DNA from: Acidobacteria bacterium 28-1 | GTDB taxonomy: Bacteria; Acidobacteriota; Blastocatellia; Pyrinomonadales; Pyrinomonadaceae | Assembly: GCA_002050365.1 (NCBI GenBank) | Contig: MWYZ01000085.1 | Coordinates: 62,001-126,000, forward strand | Direction of reading: 5' to 3' | Length of the DNA: 64,000 nt | In this document: one piece after another, positions 36,835 through 45,853 of the stretch | How the letters are laid out: each line of letters begins with the position of its first letter | Numbering within the stretch: the first letter of the stretch is position 1 | Program-made: the position numbers and the translations under genes | The notes under the pieces: generated by a model | The model's input: only the letters and a program-made list of their open reading frames with translations | Told to the model about the DNA's origin: nothing | Database searches by the model: none

Positions 36835-38337
36835 TTGAAAAGTGAAATAAAAAATACATTCGTTTTGGCTTTGGACATCGGCACGTCGAGCGTTCGCGCC
36901 GCGCTTTATGATTTTGCGGGAAACGTTCTGCCCGCAACGATGGTTAAACACGAGCGTCGGCTGACCCAAACCGATGACGGCGGCGCAGAGATTGACGCTC
37001 TCGAAGCATTCGCACAAATCGAACGAGCGATTGACGACGTTCTAACAAAGTCAGAAAACCAAGCAGGCGAAATTTTGTATGTCGCGGCGGCGGCGTTTTG
37101 GCACACTTTGGTCGGCATTGACGAAAAAGGAAGACCGACGACGAAAGTTTTCGGTTGGGCAGACACGCGCAGCCGCCGGTATGTTTCCGTTTTGCGCGAT
37201 GAATTTAATGAGTCGGCGATTCACAATCGCACGGGTTGCCGCTTTCATTCGAGTTACTGGACGGCGAAATTGTTGTGGTTGAAAGAAGAACAAAAACAGA
37301 TTTTTAAGCAGACGGCAAAATGGCTTTCGTTTAGCGATTATATTGCGCTGAAACTTTTCGGCACAGCAAAAACAAGCGTTTCGATGGCATCGGGAACGGG
37401 AATTTTCGACATTCGCCGGAACGATTGGGATGAGAAACTACTCAAATTTTTAAAAATCAAATCGGAAAATCTGCCCGACATCGCGGCGGAAGATGCACAG
37501 ACTTTTCAGCTAAATGCAAAATACGCCAAGCGTTGGGCGAAACTGAAAAACGCCGAATGGTTTCCGGCAATCGGCGACGGCGCGGCAAACAACATCGGCG
37601 CGGGCTGCGTCGAAAAATCAAAAGCCGCGTTGATGATTGGAACTTCCGGCGCGATGCGCGTCGCTTATCAAGGCGATGCGCCAAAAAAAATTCCAAGCGG
37701 TTTGTGGTGTTACCGAATTGATAGACGGAAAATTTTAATCGGCGGCGCATTGTCCGACGGCGGCGGGCTTTACCAATGGCTGAAAGATAATTTTCGTCTG
37801 AAAAATGACGATGACCAAACCGAAGCGGAAATCGAACGACGCAACGCGGACGGACACGGTTTGACATTTCTCCCGTTTCTGGCGGGCGAACGAAGCACCG
37901 GTTATCACGAATCGGCACACGGCGCAATTTTGGGTCTTCATTCTTCGACCGATACGATTGACATTACCCGCGCCGCGCTCGAAGCAGTCGCCTATCGTTT
38001 CGCAGAAATCTATGACCAATTAAATGACATTTGCAAAATTCGTGAAATCATTGCTTCGGGCGGCGCACTGCGCGAATCGCCTGTTTGGACGCAAATCATT
38101 TGCGACGTCCTGGCGCAAAATATGTCTCTGCCGGACGTGCGCGAAGCCTCTTCACGCGGCGCGGTTCTGCTGGCGCTCGAGACAATTGGCAAAATAAAAA
38201 GCATTGATAATATTGCCACGCCGAAGGGTCGGGAATTTAAGTTTGATAAAAAGCGAAATGCGATTTACAAAAAAGCGCATGAGAGACACGAGAAATTTTA
38301 TAAACTACTATATGCAAATGACGCTGACAAATTTTGA
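36835..38337 (+). CDS. FGGY-family carbohydrate kinase, gluconokinase-like
   Basis: 500 aa with the FGGY kinase fold. The phosphate-1 loop LDIGTSSVRAALYD lies near residues 13-26. The second-domain signature is MIGTSGAMR (about 265-273), and the C-terminal adenine site is IIASGGALRESPVW (near 404). The GTSSxRAALYD and the HxLVGID-like blocks suggest gluconate kinase more than xylulokinase or glycerol kinase. With transketolase about 1.2 kb downstream a link to the pentose phosphate pathway is plausible. The start is a TTG with no clear ribosome binding site. Confidence 0.85.
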   Translation: MKSEIKNTFVLALDIGTSSVRAALYDFAGNVLPATMVKHERRLTQTDDGGAEIDALEAFAQIERAIDDVLTKSENQAGEILYVAAAAFWHTLVGIDEKGRPTTKVFGWADTRSRRYVSVLRDEFNESAIHNRTGCRFHSSYWTAKLLWLKEEQKQIFKQTAKWLSFSDYIALKLFGTAKTSVSMASGTGIFDIRRNDWDEKLLKFLKIKSENLPDIAAEDAQTFQLNAKYAKRWAKLKNAEWFPAIGDGAANNIGAGCVEKSKAALMIGTSGAMRVAYQGDAPKKIPSGLWCYRIDRRKILIGGALSDGGGLYQWLKDNFRLKNDDDQTEAEIERRNADGHGLTFLPFLAGERSTGYHESAHGAILGLHSSTDTIDITRAALEAVAYRFAEIYDQLNDICKIREIIASGGALRESPVWTQIICDVLAQNMSLPDVREASSRGAVLLALETIGKIKSIDNIATPKGREFKFDKKRNAIYKKAHERHEKFYKLLYANDADKF

Positions 38338-38764
38338 AAGCGATGTCGAACGGAAAATTGTTGAGCGCGGCTTGGATTATTACCGAAGCGGCGACGTTAA
38401 AAAACTCGAAAAAGTCAGCGAAAACGAGTTCAGCGCAGTGGTTTTCGGCAGCGAAAAATACGGCGTTTACGTCAAACTAAACGGCGAAGCGGTTGTCGAA
38501 CACGATTGCAATTGCCCATACGATTGGGGCAACATTTGCAAACACAGAGTTGCCGTTTTCTACGCGATTCGCAGCGGAAATTTCAGCGACACGGGCGACA
38601 AGCTAAATTCTCTCCTTGAAAACTTACACAATTCGGCGTTGCGAAGATTCGTTTCAAACTTACTCAAAAAAGACCGCCGTTTCAGACAGGAATTTTTACG
38701 CGAGTTTGACGAAGATTTTGAGGAAGATGACGAAGAAAACGAATTTGACGAGGATTATTATTAA
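38312..38764 (+). CDS. SWIM zinc-finger protein
   Basis: 150 aa from the ATG at 38312 (38318 also possible). The SWIM motif C-N-C-P with ICKH (CNCPYDWGNICKH, about 62-74) is present. The N-terminal FESDVERKIVERGLDYYRSGDV is typical of this family. A long acidic tail (FDEDFEEDDEENEFDEDYY) closes the protein. It overlaps the kinase gene by 26 nt. Probably binds nucleic acid or protein. Confidence 0.8.
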   Translation: MQMTLTNFESDVERKIVERGLDYYRSGDVKKLEKVSENEFSAVVFGSEKYGVYVKLNGEAVVEHDCNCPYDWGNICKHRVAVFYAIRSGNFSDTGDKLNSLLENLHNSALRRFVSNLLKKDRRFRQEFLREFDEDFEEDDEENEFDEDYY

Positions 38765-38881
38765 AAAGTTATGAAACAAATAAATTTCACCGCGATTCTG
38801 ATTTTTGCATTTTGTTTCGCGGCTTTCTAAAGCTACTTGTTTTGTCTGTTAAAAGAAAGGAGAAAAAAGAAAATTGATTTA

Positions 38882-38914
38882 GACCAACTTTGCATCAACA
38901 CTATCGAAATTTGT
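38882..38914 (+). pseudogene. Relic of transketolase 5' end
   Basis: 33 nt that copy the start of tkt (39540-39573): the first 14 nt are identical, the next eleven have two substitutions, and the rest matches after a one-base gap. Its reading DQLCINTI is the same as tkt residues 11-18. The relic sits just before the MazEF-like pair, which ends just before the intact tkt. It has lost the frame after the gap. Confidence 0.75.
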
Positions 38915-38933
38915 TTTGTGTTAAAATTAAGTT

Positions 38934-39155
38934 ATGAAAACAATTGCAATAAAAGTCCCTAATGAGATTTTAGGCTTTCTTGGCTCGGTGTCGAAAGAGC
39001 AGGAAAAATTTGTCCTGGAGGCAATCAAGGAAAAAGTCAACCGTGAGAAAAAGCGTGATTTAAAGACGCTTCTCGTCGAAGGCTATCAAGCGACATCAGC
39101 GGAAGATTTGGAAATTACGAAAGAATTTGAAACTGCCGATTTGGAAAATTTATGA
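38934..39155 (+). CDS. Antitoxin of MazEF-like pair
   Basis: 73 aa. An N-terminal strand (KTIAIKVPNEILGFL) and an amphipathic helix suggest a ribbon-helix-helix-like or MazE-type DNA-binding antitoxin. The acidic C-terminal tail ([18 protein letters not shown]) would wrap the toxin. It overlaps the MazF-like gene by 4 nt (ATGA). A poorly conserved family; called by partnership. Confidence 0.75.
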   Translation: MKTIAIKVPNEILGFLGSVSKEQEKFVLEAIKEKVNREKKRDLKTLLVEGYQATSAEDLEITKEFETADLENL

Positions 39156-39499
39156 GCCGAATCTTGAAAGGCGAAATCTATCTCGCTGATTTGAACCCGA
39201 CTGTCGGCAGCGAAATCGCAAAAACTCGTCCAGTGTTGATTGTTTCCAACGACATTAATAACCAATACCCCGCTACCGTCACAATCGTGCCGATAACTTC
39301 CACGACCGAAAAAATTTATCCGTTTGAAGTTTTTCTGCTGAAAGGCGAAGGAAATCTGACAAGCGATTCAAAAGCCAAGGCAAATCAAATCAGAACAATT
39401 GATAAGTTGAGATTGAGAAAGCTGTTTGGCAAAATCAACGAAGAAACATTAAAGGAAATCGAAAAAGCAATTTTGATTCATCTTGAAATCGAAATCTAA
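39152..39499 (+). CDS. MazF/PemK-type endoribonuclease toxin
   Basis: 115 aa of the MazF/PemK fold. Motifs are [28 protein letters not shown] (about 7-34) and [10 protein letters not shown] (about 42-51), with [10 protein letters not shown] near 82. These toxins cut mRNA at short sequences. It forms a toxin-antitoxin module with the upstream gene and lies 10 bp before transketolase. Confidence 0.9.
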   Translation: MSRILKGEIYLADLNPTVGSEIAKTRPVLIVSNDINNQYPATVTIVPITSTTEKIYPFEVFLLKGEGNLTSDSKAKANQIRTIDKLRLRKLFGKINEETLKEIEKAILIHLEIEI

Positions 39500-39509
39500 A
39501 CTTATAAAT

Positions 39510-41534
39510 ATGACTGCGCCAAAAACACAACAAAATATTGACCAACTTTGCATTAACACCATCCGAACTTTGTCTTTAGACGCTGTGCAGAAAGCCGAAT
39601 CGGGACATCCGGGCTTGCCGCTTGGAATGGCTCCGACGGCTTATGTTCTGTGGACGAAGTTTATGCGCTACAACCCGAAAAATCCGAAGTGGTTTAACCG
39701 CGATAGATTTTTATTGAGTGCCGGACACGGATCGATGCTGCTGTATTCGCTGCTCCATTTGACGGGTTATGATTTGCCGATAAGCGAACTGAAACGCTTT
39801 CGCCAACTTCATTCGGAAACGCCCGGACATCCCGAAAATTTTATGACCAAAGGCGTGGAAATCACGACCGGACCGCTTGGGCAAGGTTTTGCTAACGGCG
39901 TGGGAATGGCAATGGCGCAAGAACATCTGGCGGCGAAATTTAATCAAAAAGGCTTTCCGATTATTGACCATCACATATACTGCATCTGCTCAGACGGCGA
40001 TCTGATGGAAGGCGTGTCTTATGAATCAGCATCGCTCGCGGGACATCTCAAACTCAAAAATCTGATTTATTTCTACGACGACAACAGTATTACGATTGAC
40101 GGCTCGACCGATTTGGCTTTTAGCGAAGATGTTACCAAGCGGTTTGAATCGTGCGGCTGGCACGTTTTAGTCGTTGATGATGGCAACGATTTGAAGGCAA
40201 TCGAAAAAGCGATTAAAGACGCGCACCGAATCAAAGACAAGCCGAAATTGATTCGCGTGAAAACAATTATCGGCTTCGGAATGCCGAAAGCGGGAACGTC
40301 GAAAGCGCACTCGGACGCGCCCGGAGAAGAAGCCGTCAAAGAAACAAAACGCAATCTCGGCTGGGATGAAAACAAACATTTTTACGTCCCGAAGGAAGCG
40401 TCAGCGCATTTTAGAGAAGCGATAAAACGTGGTGCAAAACTAGAAAAAGATTGGGAAGCGTTGGTTGTAAAATACGAGAAAACACACGGTGATTTGGGCA
40501 AGACTTTGCAGGAAACCCGAAAGAATAAACTGCCCGCTGGCTGGGAAAAATCTCTGCCGAAATTCGATGATGTTGAGGCAAAAGCGACCCGCGCTTATTC
40601 GGGCGAAGTCATCAACGCGATTGCCGACGCTGTGCCGCAACTTATCGGCGGCTCTGCCGACCTCGCGCCGTCGAACAACACGACGATAAAAAACTCACAC
40701 GATTTCGAGGCTGGAAAATATGACGGGCGCAACATTCATTTCGGCATCCGCGAACACGCGATGGGCGCGACGATGAACGGAATGTCTCTTTACGGCAGCG
40801 TGATTCCGTTCGGCGGTACGTTTCAGACTTTCAGCGATTATATGCGCCCTGCGATTCGTCTCGCTGCATTGTCGGGTGTGCAGACGATTTTCGTATTCAC
40901 GCACGATTCAATCGGTCTCGGCGAAGACGGTCCGACGCACCAATCAGTCGAACACCTCGCCGCGCTCCGCGCCATTCCAAAACTCGCCGTCATTCGCCCG
41001 TGTGACGCGCACGAAACTCGCGAAGCGTGGCGGGCGGCTCTTGAAAGAGACAACGCGCCGACAGCTTTTGCATTTTCGCGCCAAAAAGTCGCTTTAATTG
41101 ACCGCAAAAAATTCGCCGACGCCAAAGGCTTGCACAAAGGCGCATACATTCTAGCCGAAGCCGAAGACAAACAAGGCAAAGCGTCCACGCCGAAATTGAT
41201 TATTGTTGCGACCGGCTCGGAAGTTGGTCTTGCAATGCAGGCGCGCGAACAATTAAACGCCAGCGGAATGCCGACGCGCGTCGTTTCGATGCCGTGCTGG
41301 GAATTTTTCGACGAGCAAACCACGAAATACAAAGAATCCGTCTTTCCCTCAAGCGTCAAAGCGCGCCTGGCAATCGAAGCGGGCGTATCCCTAGGCTGGT
41401 CAAAATATGTCGGCGACGCAGGCGATACGCTGACAGTTGACCGCTTCGGCGCAAGCGCGCCTGGCGAAGATGTTTTCAAAGAGTTCGGTTTTACGGTTGA
41501 GAATGTCGTCAAGAAAGCGAAAAAGTTGGTTTGA
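39510..41534 (+). CDS. tkt: Transketolase
   Basis: 674 aa from the ATG at 39510. ThDP-dependent enzyme of the pentose phosphate pathway that moves two-carbon units between sugars. The ThDP/Mg site is [20 protein letters not shown] (about 148-167, sequence SDGDLMEG). N-terminal [17 protein letters not shown] (about 32-48), the [11 protein letters not shown] segment (near 411) and the [14 protein letters not shown] loop (near 463) are all present. Length is normal. It is bracketed by two toxin-antitoxin pairs. Confidence 0.97.
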   Translation: MTAPKTQQNIDQLCINTIRTLSLDAVQKAESGHPGLPLGMAPTAYVLWTKFMRYNPKNPKWFNRDRFLLSAGHGSMLLYSLLHLTGYDLPISELKRFRQLHSETPGHPENFMTKGVEITTGPLGQGFANGVGMAMAQEHLAAKFNQKGFPIIDHHIYCICSDGDLMEGVSYESASLAGHLKLKNLIYFYDDNSITIDGSTDLAFSEDVTKRFESCGWHVLVVDDGNDLKAIEKAIKDAHRIKDKPKLIRVKTIIGFGMPKAGTSKAHSDAPGEEAVKETKRNLGWDENKHFYVPKEASAHFREAIKRGAKLEKDWEALVVKYEKTHGDLGKTLQETRKNKLPAGWEKSLPKFDDVEAKATRAYSGEVINAIADAVPQLIGGSADLAPSNNTTIKNSHDFEAGKYDGRNIHFGIREHAMGATMNGMSLYGSVIPFGGTFQTFSDYMRPAIRLAALSGVQTIFVFTHDSIGLGEDGPTHQSVEHLAALRAIPKLAVIRPCDAHETREAWRAALERDNAPTAFAFSRQKVALIDRKKFADAKGLHKGAYILAEAEDKQGKASTPKLIIVATGSEVGLAMQAREQLNASGMPTRVVSMPCWEFFDEQTTKYKESVFPSSVKARLAIEAGVSLGWSKYVGDAGDTLTVDRFGASAPGEDVFKEFGFTVENVVKKAKKLV

Positions 41535-41566
41535 TTTTGTGGTAAAATCACGATTGAGGTGAAGTT

Positions 41567-41809
41567 ATGCAAACCGATGTTGCCGAAGCAATTTTTGATA
41601 TTGTAAAAGTCTTGCCGAAAACCCAACAGGAGAAAGTTTTAGATTTTGTCAGCGAATTACAGGCTGAAGAAGAAACGAGTTTGGAATTTCTTTTTCGGAA
41701 AATCGAAGAACGCGGTCAAAACATTCCCGACGAAGTTTGGGAAGAAATTCCGTCCGACGGTTCAATCAATCACGACCATTATCTTTACGGTGCGAAAAAA
41801 CGGAAATGA
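41567..41809 (+). CDS. Antitoxin of PIN module (DUF2281-like)
   Basis: 80 aa, acidic, helical. The pattern IVKVLPKTQQEKVLDFVSEL is typical of DUF2281-like antitoxins paired with PIN toxins. GAGGTGAAG precedes the start. Overlaps the PIN gene by an ATGA. Confidence 0.75.
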   Translation: MQTDVAEAIFDIVKVLPKTQQEKVLDFVSELQAEEETSLEFLFRKIEERGQNIPDEVWEEIPSDGSINHDHYLYGAKKRK

Positions 41810-42213
41810 AAATCATTTTTGTTGACACGCACTATTTGATTGCAATTATTAATCGGCTTGACCAATGGCATCAATCCGCAGTTTTGGTTATCAGCAAACT
41901 CGGCAAGGCTAAATTAGTTGTAACGGAAAGCGTTTTCGTCGAAACGCTCAACTACTTCGCGGAATTTCGCCACGAAGCGAAACAACATGCCGCCGAAACG
42001 ATTGAAAGTTTTTCCGCAAATATCAACGTCGAAGTCATCGAACAAACATCAGAACTCTTTCGTGAAGGAATGAAACTTTATAAATCGCGCCTCGACAAAG
42101 GCTACAGTTTAACCGATTGCATTTCGATAAACGTCTGCCGCGAACTCAGCATCACGGAAATTCTCACGCACGACCATCATTTTGAGCAGGAAGGTTTTAA
42201 AATTTTGTTGTAA
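41806..42213 (+). CDS. PIN-domain ribonuclease toxin
   Basis: 135 aa. PIN (VapC-like) fold with acidic metal ligands in FVDTHYLIAIIN (Asp near 6), ESVFVETLNY (Glu near 44), SLTDCISINV (Asp near 104) and LTHDHHFE (Asp near 123). These residues bind Mg and cut RNA. Translationally coupled to the upstream antitoxin. Confidence 0.88.
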   Translation: MKIIFVDTHYLIAIINRLDQWHQSAVLVISKLGKAKLVVTESVFVETLNYFAEFRHEAKQHAAETIESFSANINVEVIEQTSELFREGMKLYKSRLDKGYSLTDCISINVCRELSITEILTHDHHFEQEGFKILL

Positions 42214-42231
42214 ATTTTTGAGGAAAACAAT

Positions 42232-42840
42232 TTAGTGCTGAATTCTTAGCGAAGGTGAATAATCGTCTTTTATAACATCATCTTCAATGACAAAAGTTTC
42301 TGAAATAATTGCTGTGTTCCAAGCGTTGCCGCTGCTGACATCTCTAAAAACTAGGAATCTTGCTTGGTCGCCTTTTCTAAACGTATCTCTTGCGCCTGTC
42401 GCTTCCGGGCTGACAACTTGAATAGACTCAATCGGTAAAATCCATTTTGAAACTATGTGATTTCCGCCACCGTGTGTCAGCATCGGCTGGCAGTATTCTT
42501 CTGATTCAATTGCAAAAATTGTTTCCCAAGAATTTGCTGAAGAATTCCATTTTTGCAAACCGTAAGGATAATCAGTTTCATCACTAAGCGTGTCACTGAC
42601 GTAATCGCATGCGACGAACTTTACAGGCAAAATAGAAAAGTTTGTAAATTGTCCTGAATACATTTGGGTTTGTCCTGGAATTCCGATATAACCGTATTCG
42701 CTTTTTACATCAATGTGAAATCCGTATGAAAAATAATGTCCGTAATTGTAATGATGGATTTGCTCTATTGGTATAAGAAGACAAAGAAATATTATTAAGC
42801 TGACAAAAATCAATCTTGCTTTTTTAGAAAACTTTTTCAT
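42232..42840 (-). CDS. Exported hypothetical protein
   Basis: 202 aa. An N-terminal hydrophobic anchor (about 9-24, RLIFVSLIIFLCLLIPIEQI) is followed by a beta-rich extracytoplasmic region. Three Cys (near 99, 138 and elsewhere) could form a disulfide. No family recognised. It is convergent with the PIN gene and ends 18 bp from it. Confidence 0.6.
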   Translation of the reverse strand: MKKFSKKARLIFVSLIIFLCLLIPIEQIHHYNYGHYFSYGFHIDVKSEYGYIGIPGQTQMYSGQFTNFSILPVKFVACDYVSDTLSDETDYPYGLQKWNSSANSWETIFAIESEEYCQPMLTHGGGNHIVSKWILPIESIQVVSPEATGARDTFRKGDQARFLVFRDVSSGNAWNTAIISETFVIEDDVIKDDYSPSLRIQH

Positions 42841-42903
42841 AATTAGATTATTGTCTGAAAGTTATCATTTTATTCGATAAAAAAGAAGATTAAACTGAAC
42901 ATT

Positions 42904-43401
42904 ATGACGACAAAAGAAATTCTACTTGAACAATTTACTGCTTGTTACGACGAAAACGGTTGGTTTGTCGCGCTGAAAAATGCGGTGAATAATCTAACGG
43001 CTGAACAGGCGATTTGGAAAACGGAAAATCTCGATAATTCGATTTGGGGGATTTTGAGCCATCTGAATTTTTATAACGAAGCATATTTAAAGCGTTTCAA
43101 AGGCATAACGGTTGATTATTCAGACACCGAAAACAGCGAGACTTTTGCTCGTACGGACACGGTTTCGGAGGAGGCGTGGCAGGCGGAAATTGAAAAGTTT
43201 GATTCGATAATGACCGAATGGCGAAGTTTGCTTGAAGCCGCTGAAAGCGGCAAATTTGACGAAGCGGTTTCCGCAACAAACCGATCGGCTTGGAGTTCGT
43301 TAATCGCACACGCCAACGCTCACAACGCGCATCACGGCGGGCAAATCGTCGTCTTGAGAAAACTGCAAGGAAGTTGGGATACTAAAGAAGGCGTTTCTTA
43401 A
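42904..43401 (+). CDS. DinB-like metal-dependent protein
   Basis: 165 aa with a DinB-like four-helix fold. Metal-binding His residues are visible as LSHLNFYNEAYL (His near 50) and AHNAHHGGQIVVLR (near 142-155). Such proteins include thiol-dependent enzymes and DNA-damage-induced proteins. The family is large and the role here is open. Convergent with the DsbA-like selenoprotein gene. Confidence 0.8.
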   Translation: MTTKEILLEQFTACYDENGWFVALKNAVNNLTAEQAIWKTENLDNSIWGILSHLNFYNEAYLKRFKGITVDYSDTENSETFARTDTVSEEAWQAEIEKFDSIMTEWRSLLEAAESGKFDEAVSATNRSAWSSLIAHANAHNAHHGGQIVVLRKLQGSWDTKEGVS

Positions 43402-43416
43402 TTTAAATCAACAAAT

Positions 43417-44013
43417 TTAGATTGCTCCGGCTCGTTCGACCAACATTTTGAGATTTTCAAAAGGCTGAACGCCGCTCAATGCAAATTTTCGATTCGCCAC
43501 AAACGCCGGAACGCCGCTCAATCCTAATTTTTCAGCTTCGCGTTCGTCTGTGATGATGCTCTTTTCAAATTCTCTGCTTTCGAGCGCACGGCGTAAGGAA
43601 TCAATTTCCAAATCTAATTTTGAAGCGAGAGAAACCAGGACTTCTATTTCACCGACGTTTTCGCCGCGTTCAAAAAAGGCGCGGAAAATCGCGGCGTTCA
43701 TCGCTTCAAATTTCCCCTGCGTTCGCGTCCAGTGCGCCGCTTCGTGCGCGAGGCGCGAGCGCGGTTGGAGGGGCGGAAGTTTCATCGTGATGCCCATATT
43801 TTTCGCCATCGGATAAACCGAACTGTTCCAGACGCGCAGGAGATATTCACCGTCGGGCGGCAACGTCGGAACAGGGTCAGGGCGTAGTTCAAATGTCCGC
43901 CAGATGATTTCGATGTTCGATTCCGAATTGACCAATTCGGTTACGGCAGGTTCTGCCAGCCAGCAGAACGGTCAGACGTAATCCGAAAAAATTTCGATGG
44001 TTACTTTTTCCAT
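43417..44013 (-). CDS. DsbA/FrnE-like oxidoreductase, probable selenoprotein
   Basis: 198 codons from ATG 44013 to the stop at 43417-43419, with an in-frame TGA (codon 14, 43972-43974). Reading the TGA as Sec gives FSDYV-U-PFC-WLAEP, the FrnE-type thioredoxin active site with Sec14 and Cys17 in place of CPFC. The frame continues through the DsbA helical insert to the cis-Pro loop GVPAFV (Pro169) and ends SGVQPFENL. AAGGAGAAGT directly precedes the ATG, so the ribosome starts before the TGA. Ordinary calling would begin at the TTG at 43935 and lose the active site. selB (32235) is in the same window. The alternative is a nonsense mutation of TGC, but it would have to hit precisely the catalytic Cys. 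Confidence 0.88.
43923..43971 (-). promoter_or_regulatory. Candidate bacterial SECIS hairpins after the TGA
   Basis: Two perfect 7-bp hairpins follow the TGA. The first, 2 nt after it (43950-43969), is GTTCTGC, loop TGGCTG, GCAGAAC. The second (43923-43940) is CCGAATT, loop GGTC, AATTCGG. GGUC is the loop of the E. coli formate-dehydrogenase SECIS. The first hairpin lies closer than the usual UGA-loop distance and the second slightly farther (38 nt). Which one SelB uses, or whether they stack, cannot be told from sequence. Confidence 0.6.
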
Positions 44014-44085
44014 ACTTCTCCTTTTTCGCTCATTTACCATTTATTTTATCTAAATGCAATCAAATCTTTTGTCGTGTGTCAGACA

Positions 44086-45297
44086 TTAATTTATACTTTC
44101 GTGCAACCGGCGAATTGCTTTTCGCAATTTGCCGACCGTATCTTTTTCGGGCGGCGTGTCGGCGGGCAAAAGGATGTTTGTATTAAAAACGAGAATCGAA
44201 GCCGTGCGTTTTTTCGGGTTAAATTCGATGTAGCTGATAAATCCGTTTTGGTCGCCGCCGTGTCCGAAAAATGTTTCGCCGCCGCGCCGGTCGAGAAAGA
44301 AAATCAAACCGATGTCGGTTGTAAATCCCGCATTTCCGTTTGCGTCCAGCGGCGCGGAGATTGTCGGCTGAAACATTTCTTCGAGCGACGAACGTTTTAA
44401 AACGCCGTCGTAAATTTCCTTTTTGCTCGCGTCACCGATAAGAAAATTCAGATATTTAATCATATCCGGCAGCGGCGAGTTCAAACCGCTGTTTGAAACC
44501 GTGATGCCGGAATTTGCGTCGAAACGTCCGGTCGTTCGTTTGCCATTTTCGATGTAATAGCTATGTGAACGATATTTTAGAAGATGATAAGGTGTTGTGT
44601 CGAAATAGCTGCGATACATTTCGAGCGGCTTTAAAATATTCTTGTCAACATAAACTTCATAATCGTCGAGCGTCAGACGCTCGATAATTTGTCCGAGAAA
44701 AACAATTCCCAAGTTTGAATAACTGAACTTGCTGCCCGGCTTAAACAGAATCTCCGTGAATGGAAGCATTGCTTCAACTTGCGAATATTTCTGTGGTTCA
44801 AACGGTTGCCAGTCTTTGCCGTTTTTGTATGGAAATGTACTTCCGCGAAAACCCGCCGAGTGATTCATCAATTGCCGAATCGTGATTTCGCTCATTTTCC
44901 CGAAAGGATTGTGAACCGCTTCGAGTTCGGGCAGATATTTCACAATCGGGTCGTCGAGGTTCAGCAAACCGCGGTCGCGCATCTGCATAATTGCAATGCC
45001 GGTAAAAGGTTTCGTGTTCGATGCCCAATGATAAATTGTGTTTTCATTAACCGCTTGATTTTTTTCGAGATTCGCCGCGCCGTGATATTCCTGCGCGAGA
45101 ATTTTGTTATCTTTGAGAAAAACAAAACTGCTTCCGACGATTTCCGATTGCGTCAACTCCTGTTCATAAAGGGCTTTAAATTTTTTATAAGTCTCATCGA
45201 AATCGTCGTTTTTTGAAATATTTTGCGCGTTCATCGCCGTTAAGAATAGTTCGAAAAAAATTATAATTGAAAAAATCAGGCAGTTTCTTATTTTCAT
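44086..45297 (-). CDS. Secreted serine hydrolase, class C beta-lactamase family
   Basis: 403 aa with a signal peptide (to about residue 24). Penicillin-binding fold: catalytic S-x-x-K is SNTK (near 91-94, in HWASNTKPFTG), Y-x-N is YSN (in KFSYSNLGI near 194), and the third motif is HGGD (near 350). Typical of esterase/DD-peptidase relatives rather than resistance enzymes. Substrate unknown. Monocistronic. Confidence 0.88.
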   Translation of the reverse strand: MKIRNCLIFSIIIFFELFLTAMNAQNISKNDDFDETYKKFKALYEQELTQSEIVGSSFVFLKDNKILAQEYHGAANLEKNQAVNENTIYHWASNTKPFTGIAIMQMRDRGLLNLDDPIVKYLPELEAVHNPFGKMSEITIRQLMNHSAGFRGSTFPYKNGKDWQPFEPQKYSQVEAMLPFTEILFKPGSKFSYSNLGIVFLGQIIERLTLDDYEVYVDKNILKPLEMYRSYFDTTPYHLLKYRSHSYYIENGKRTTGRFDANSGITVSNSGLNSPLPDMIKYLNFLIGDASKKEIYDGVLKRSSLEEMFQPTISAPLDANGNAGFTTDIGLIFFLDRRGGETFFGHGGDQNGFISYIEFNPKKRTASILVFNTNILLPADTPPEKDTVGKLRKAIRRLHESIN

Positions 45298-45355
45298 AAA
45301 ATTTATTCTAGCTTAAAATGCTTCTGAAAACAGCAACCAAATTTAACCGCAACAT

Positions 45356-45754
45356 ATGTCATACGCGCATCTGATTTTCGGCGTTATTGTCTTTATCATT
45401 TTTTTGATAACGGGAAAATTTATGCGCCTGGATTTTCCCGACAAGGAAATTATTCCGCAAGATTTCAGATTGCTGATGCGCTCGCGGCATATTTACATTT
45501 TGTTTTCGAGCTTTATCCACATTCTGCTCGGAGTTTATTTACAAGTCGAAACGCGGATTTGGCGAAAAACGCTGCAACTGTTCGGCTCAACATTATTGAT
45601 AGCGGGAAGCATTCTCTTAATTTGGGCGTTTGTTTATGAAACTTACACGACGAAGACGTTTTCCGAAGCGAGCCGTTGGGGGATTTATTTGAGTTTGGGC
45701 GGGACGATTTTGCATCTCGTCGGCGGATTTAAAGTGAAAAAGGGAAAAAGTTGA
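45356..45754 (+). CDS. Hypothetical membrane protein
   Basis: 132 aa with four hydrophobic segments (about 5-20, 45-65, 75-92 and 108-126). The C-terminus KVKKGKS runs into a hairpin repeat, so the last residues are repeat-derived. No family recognised. Divergent from the serine hydrolase. Confidence 0.7.
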   Translation: MSYAHLIFGVIVFIIFLITGKFMRLDFPDKEIIPQDFRLLMRSRHIYILFSSFIHILLGVYLQVETRIWRKTLQLFGSTLLIAGSILLIWAFVYETYTTKTFSEASRWGIYLSLGGTILHLVGGFKVKKGKS

Positions 45755-45770
45755 AAAGTGAAAAGGGGAA

Positions 45771-45835
45771 AAAGTTGAAAAGGGAAAAAGTTAGCCACTA
45801 TTTCTTGGCAGCAAACTTTTTCCCTTTTCAACTTT
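45771..45835. repeat. Hairpin with AAAGTTGAAAAGGG-type arms
   Basis: Perfect 22-bp inverted arms (45771-45792 and 45814-45835), with further degenerate units (GGGAAAAAGTTGAAAAG) back to about 45736 inside the preceding CDS end. It is a likely bidirectional terminator between convergent genes and is related to the hairpins at 9047 and 34939. Confidence 0.88.
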
Positions 45836-45853
45836 TTCCCTCTTTCCCTTTGA

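Noticed and set aside
38204-38311. Longer N-terminus of the SWIM protein
   Set aside because: The extra 36 codons lie within the FGGY kinase gene in another frame; ATG 38312 gives the family N-terminus.
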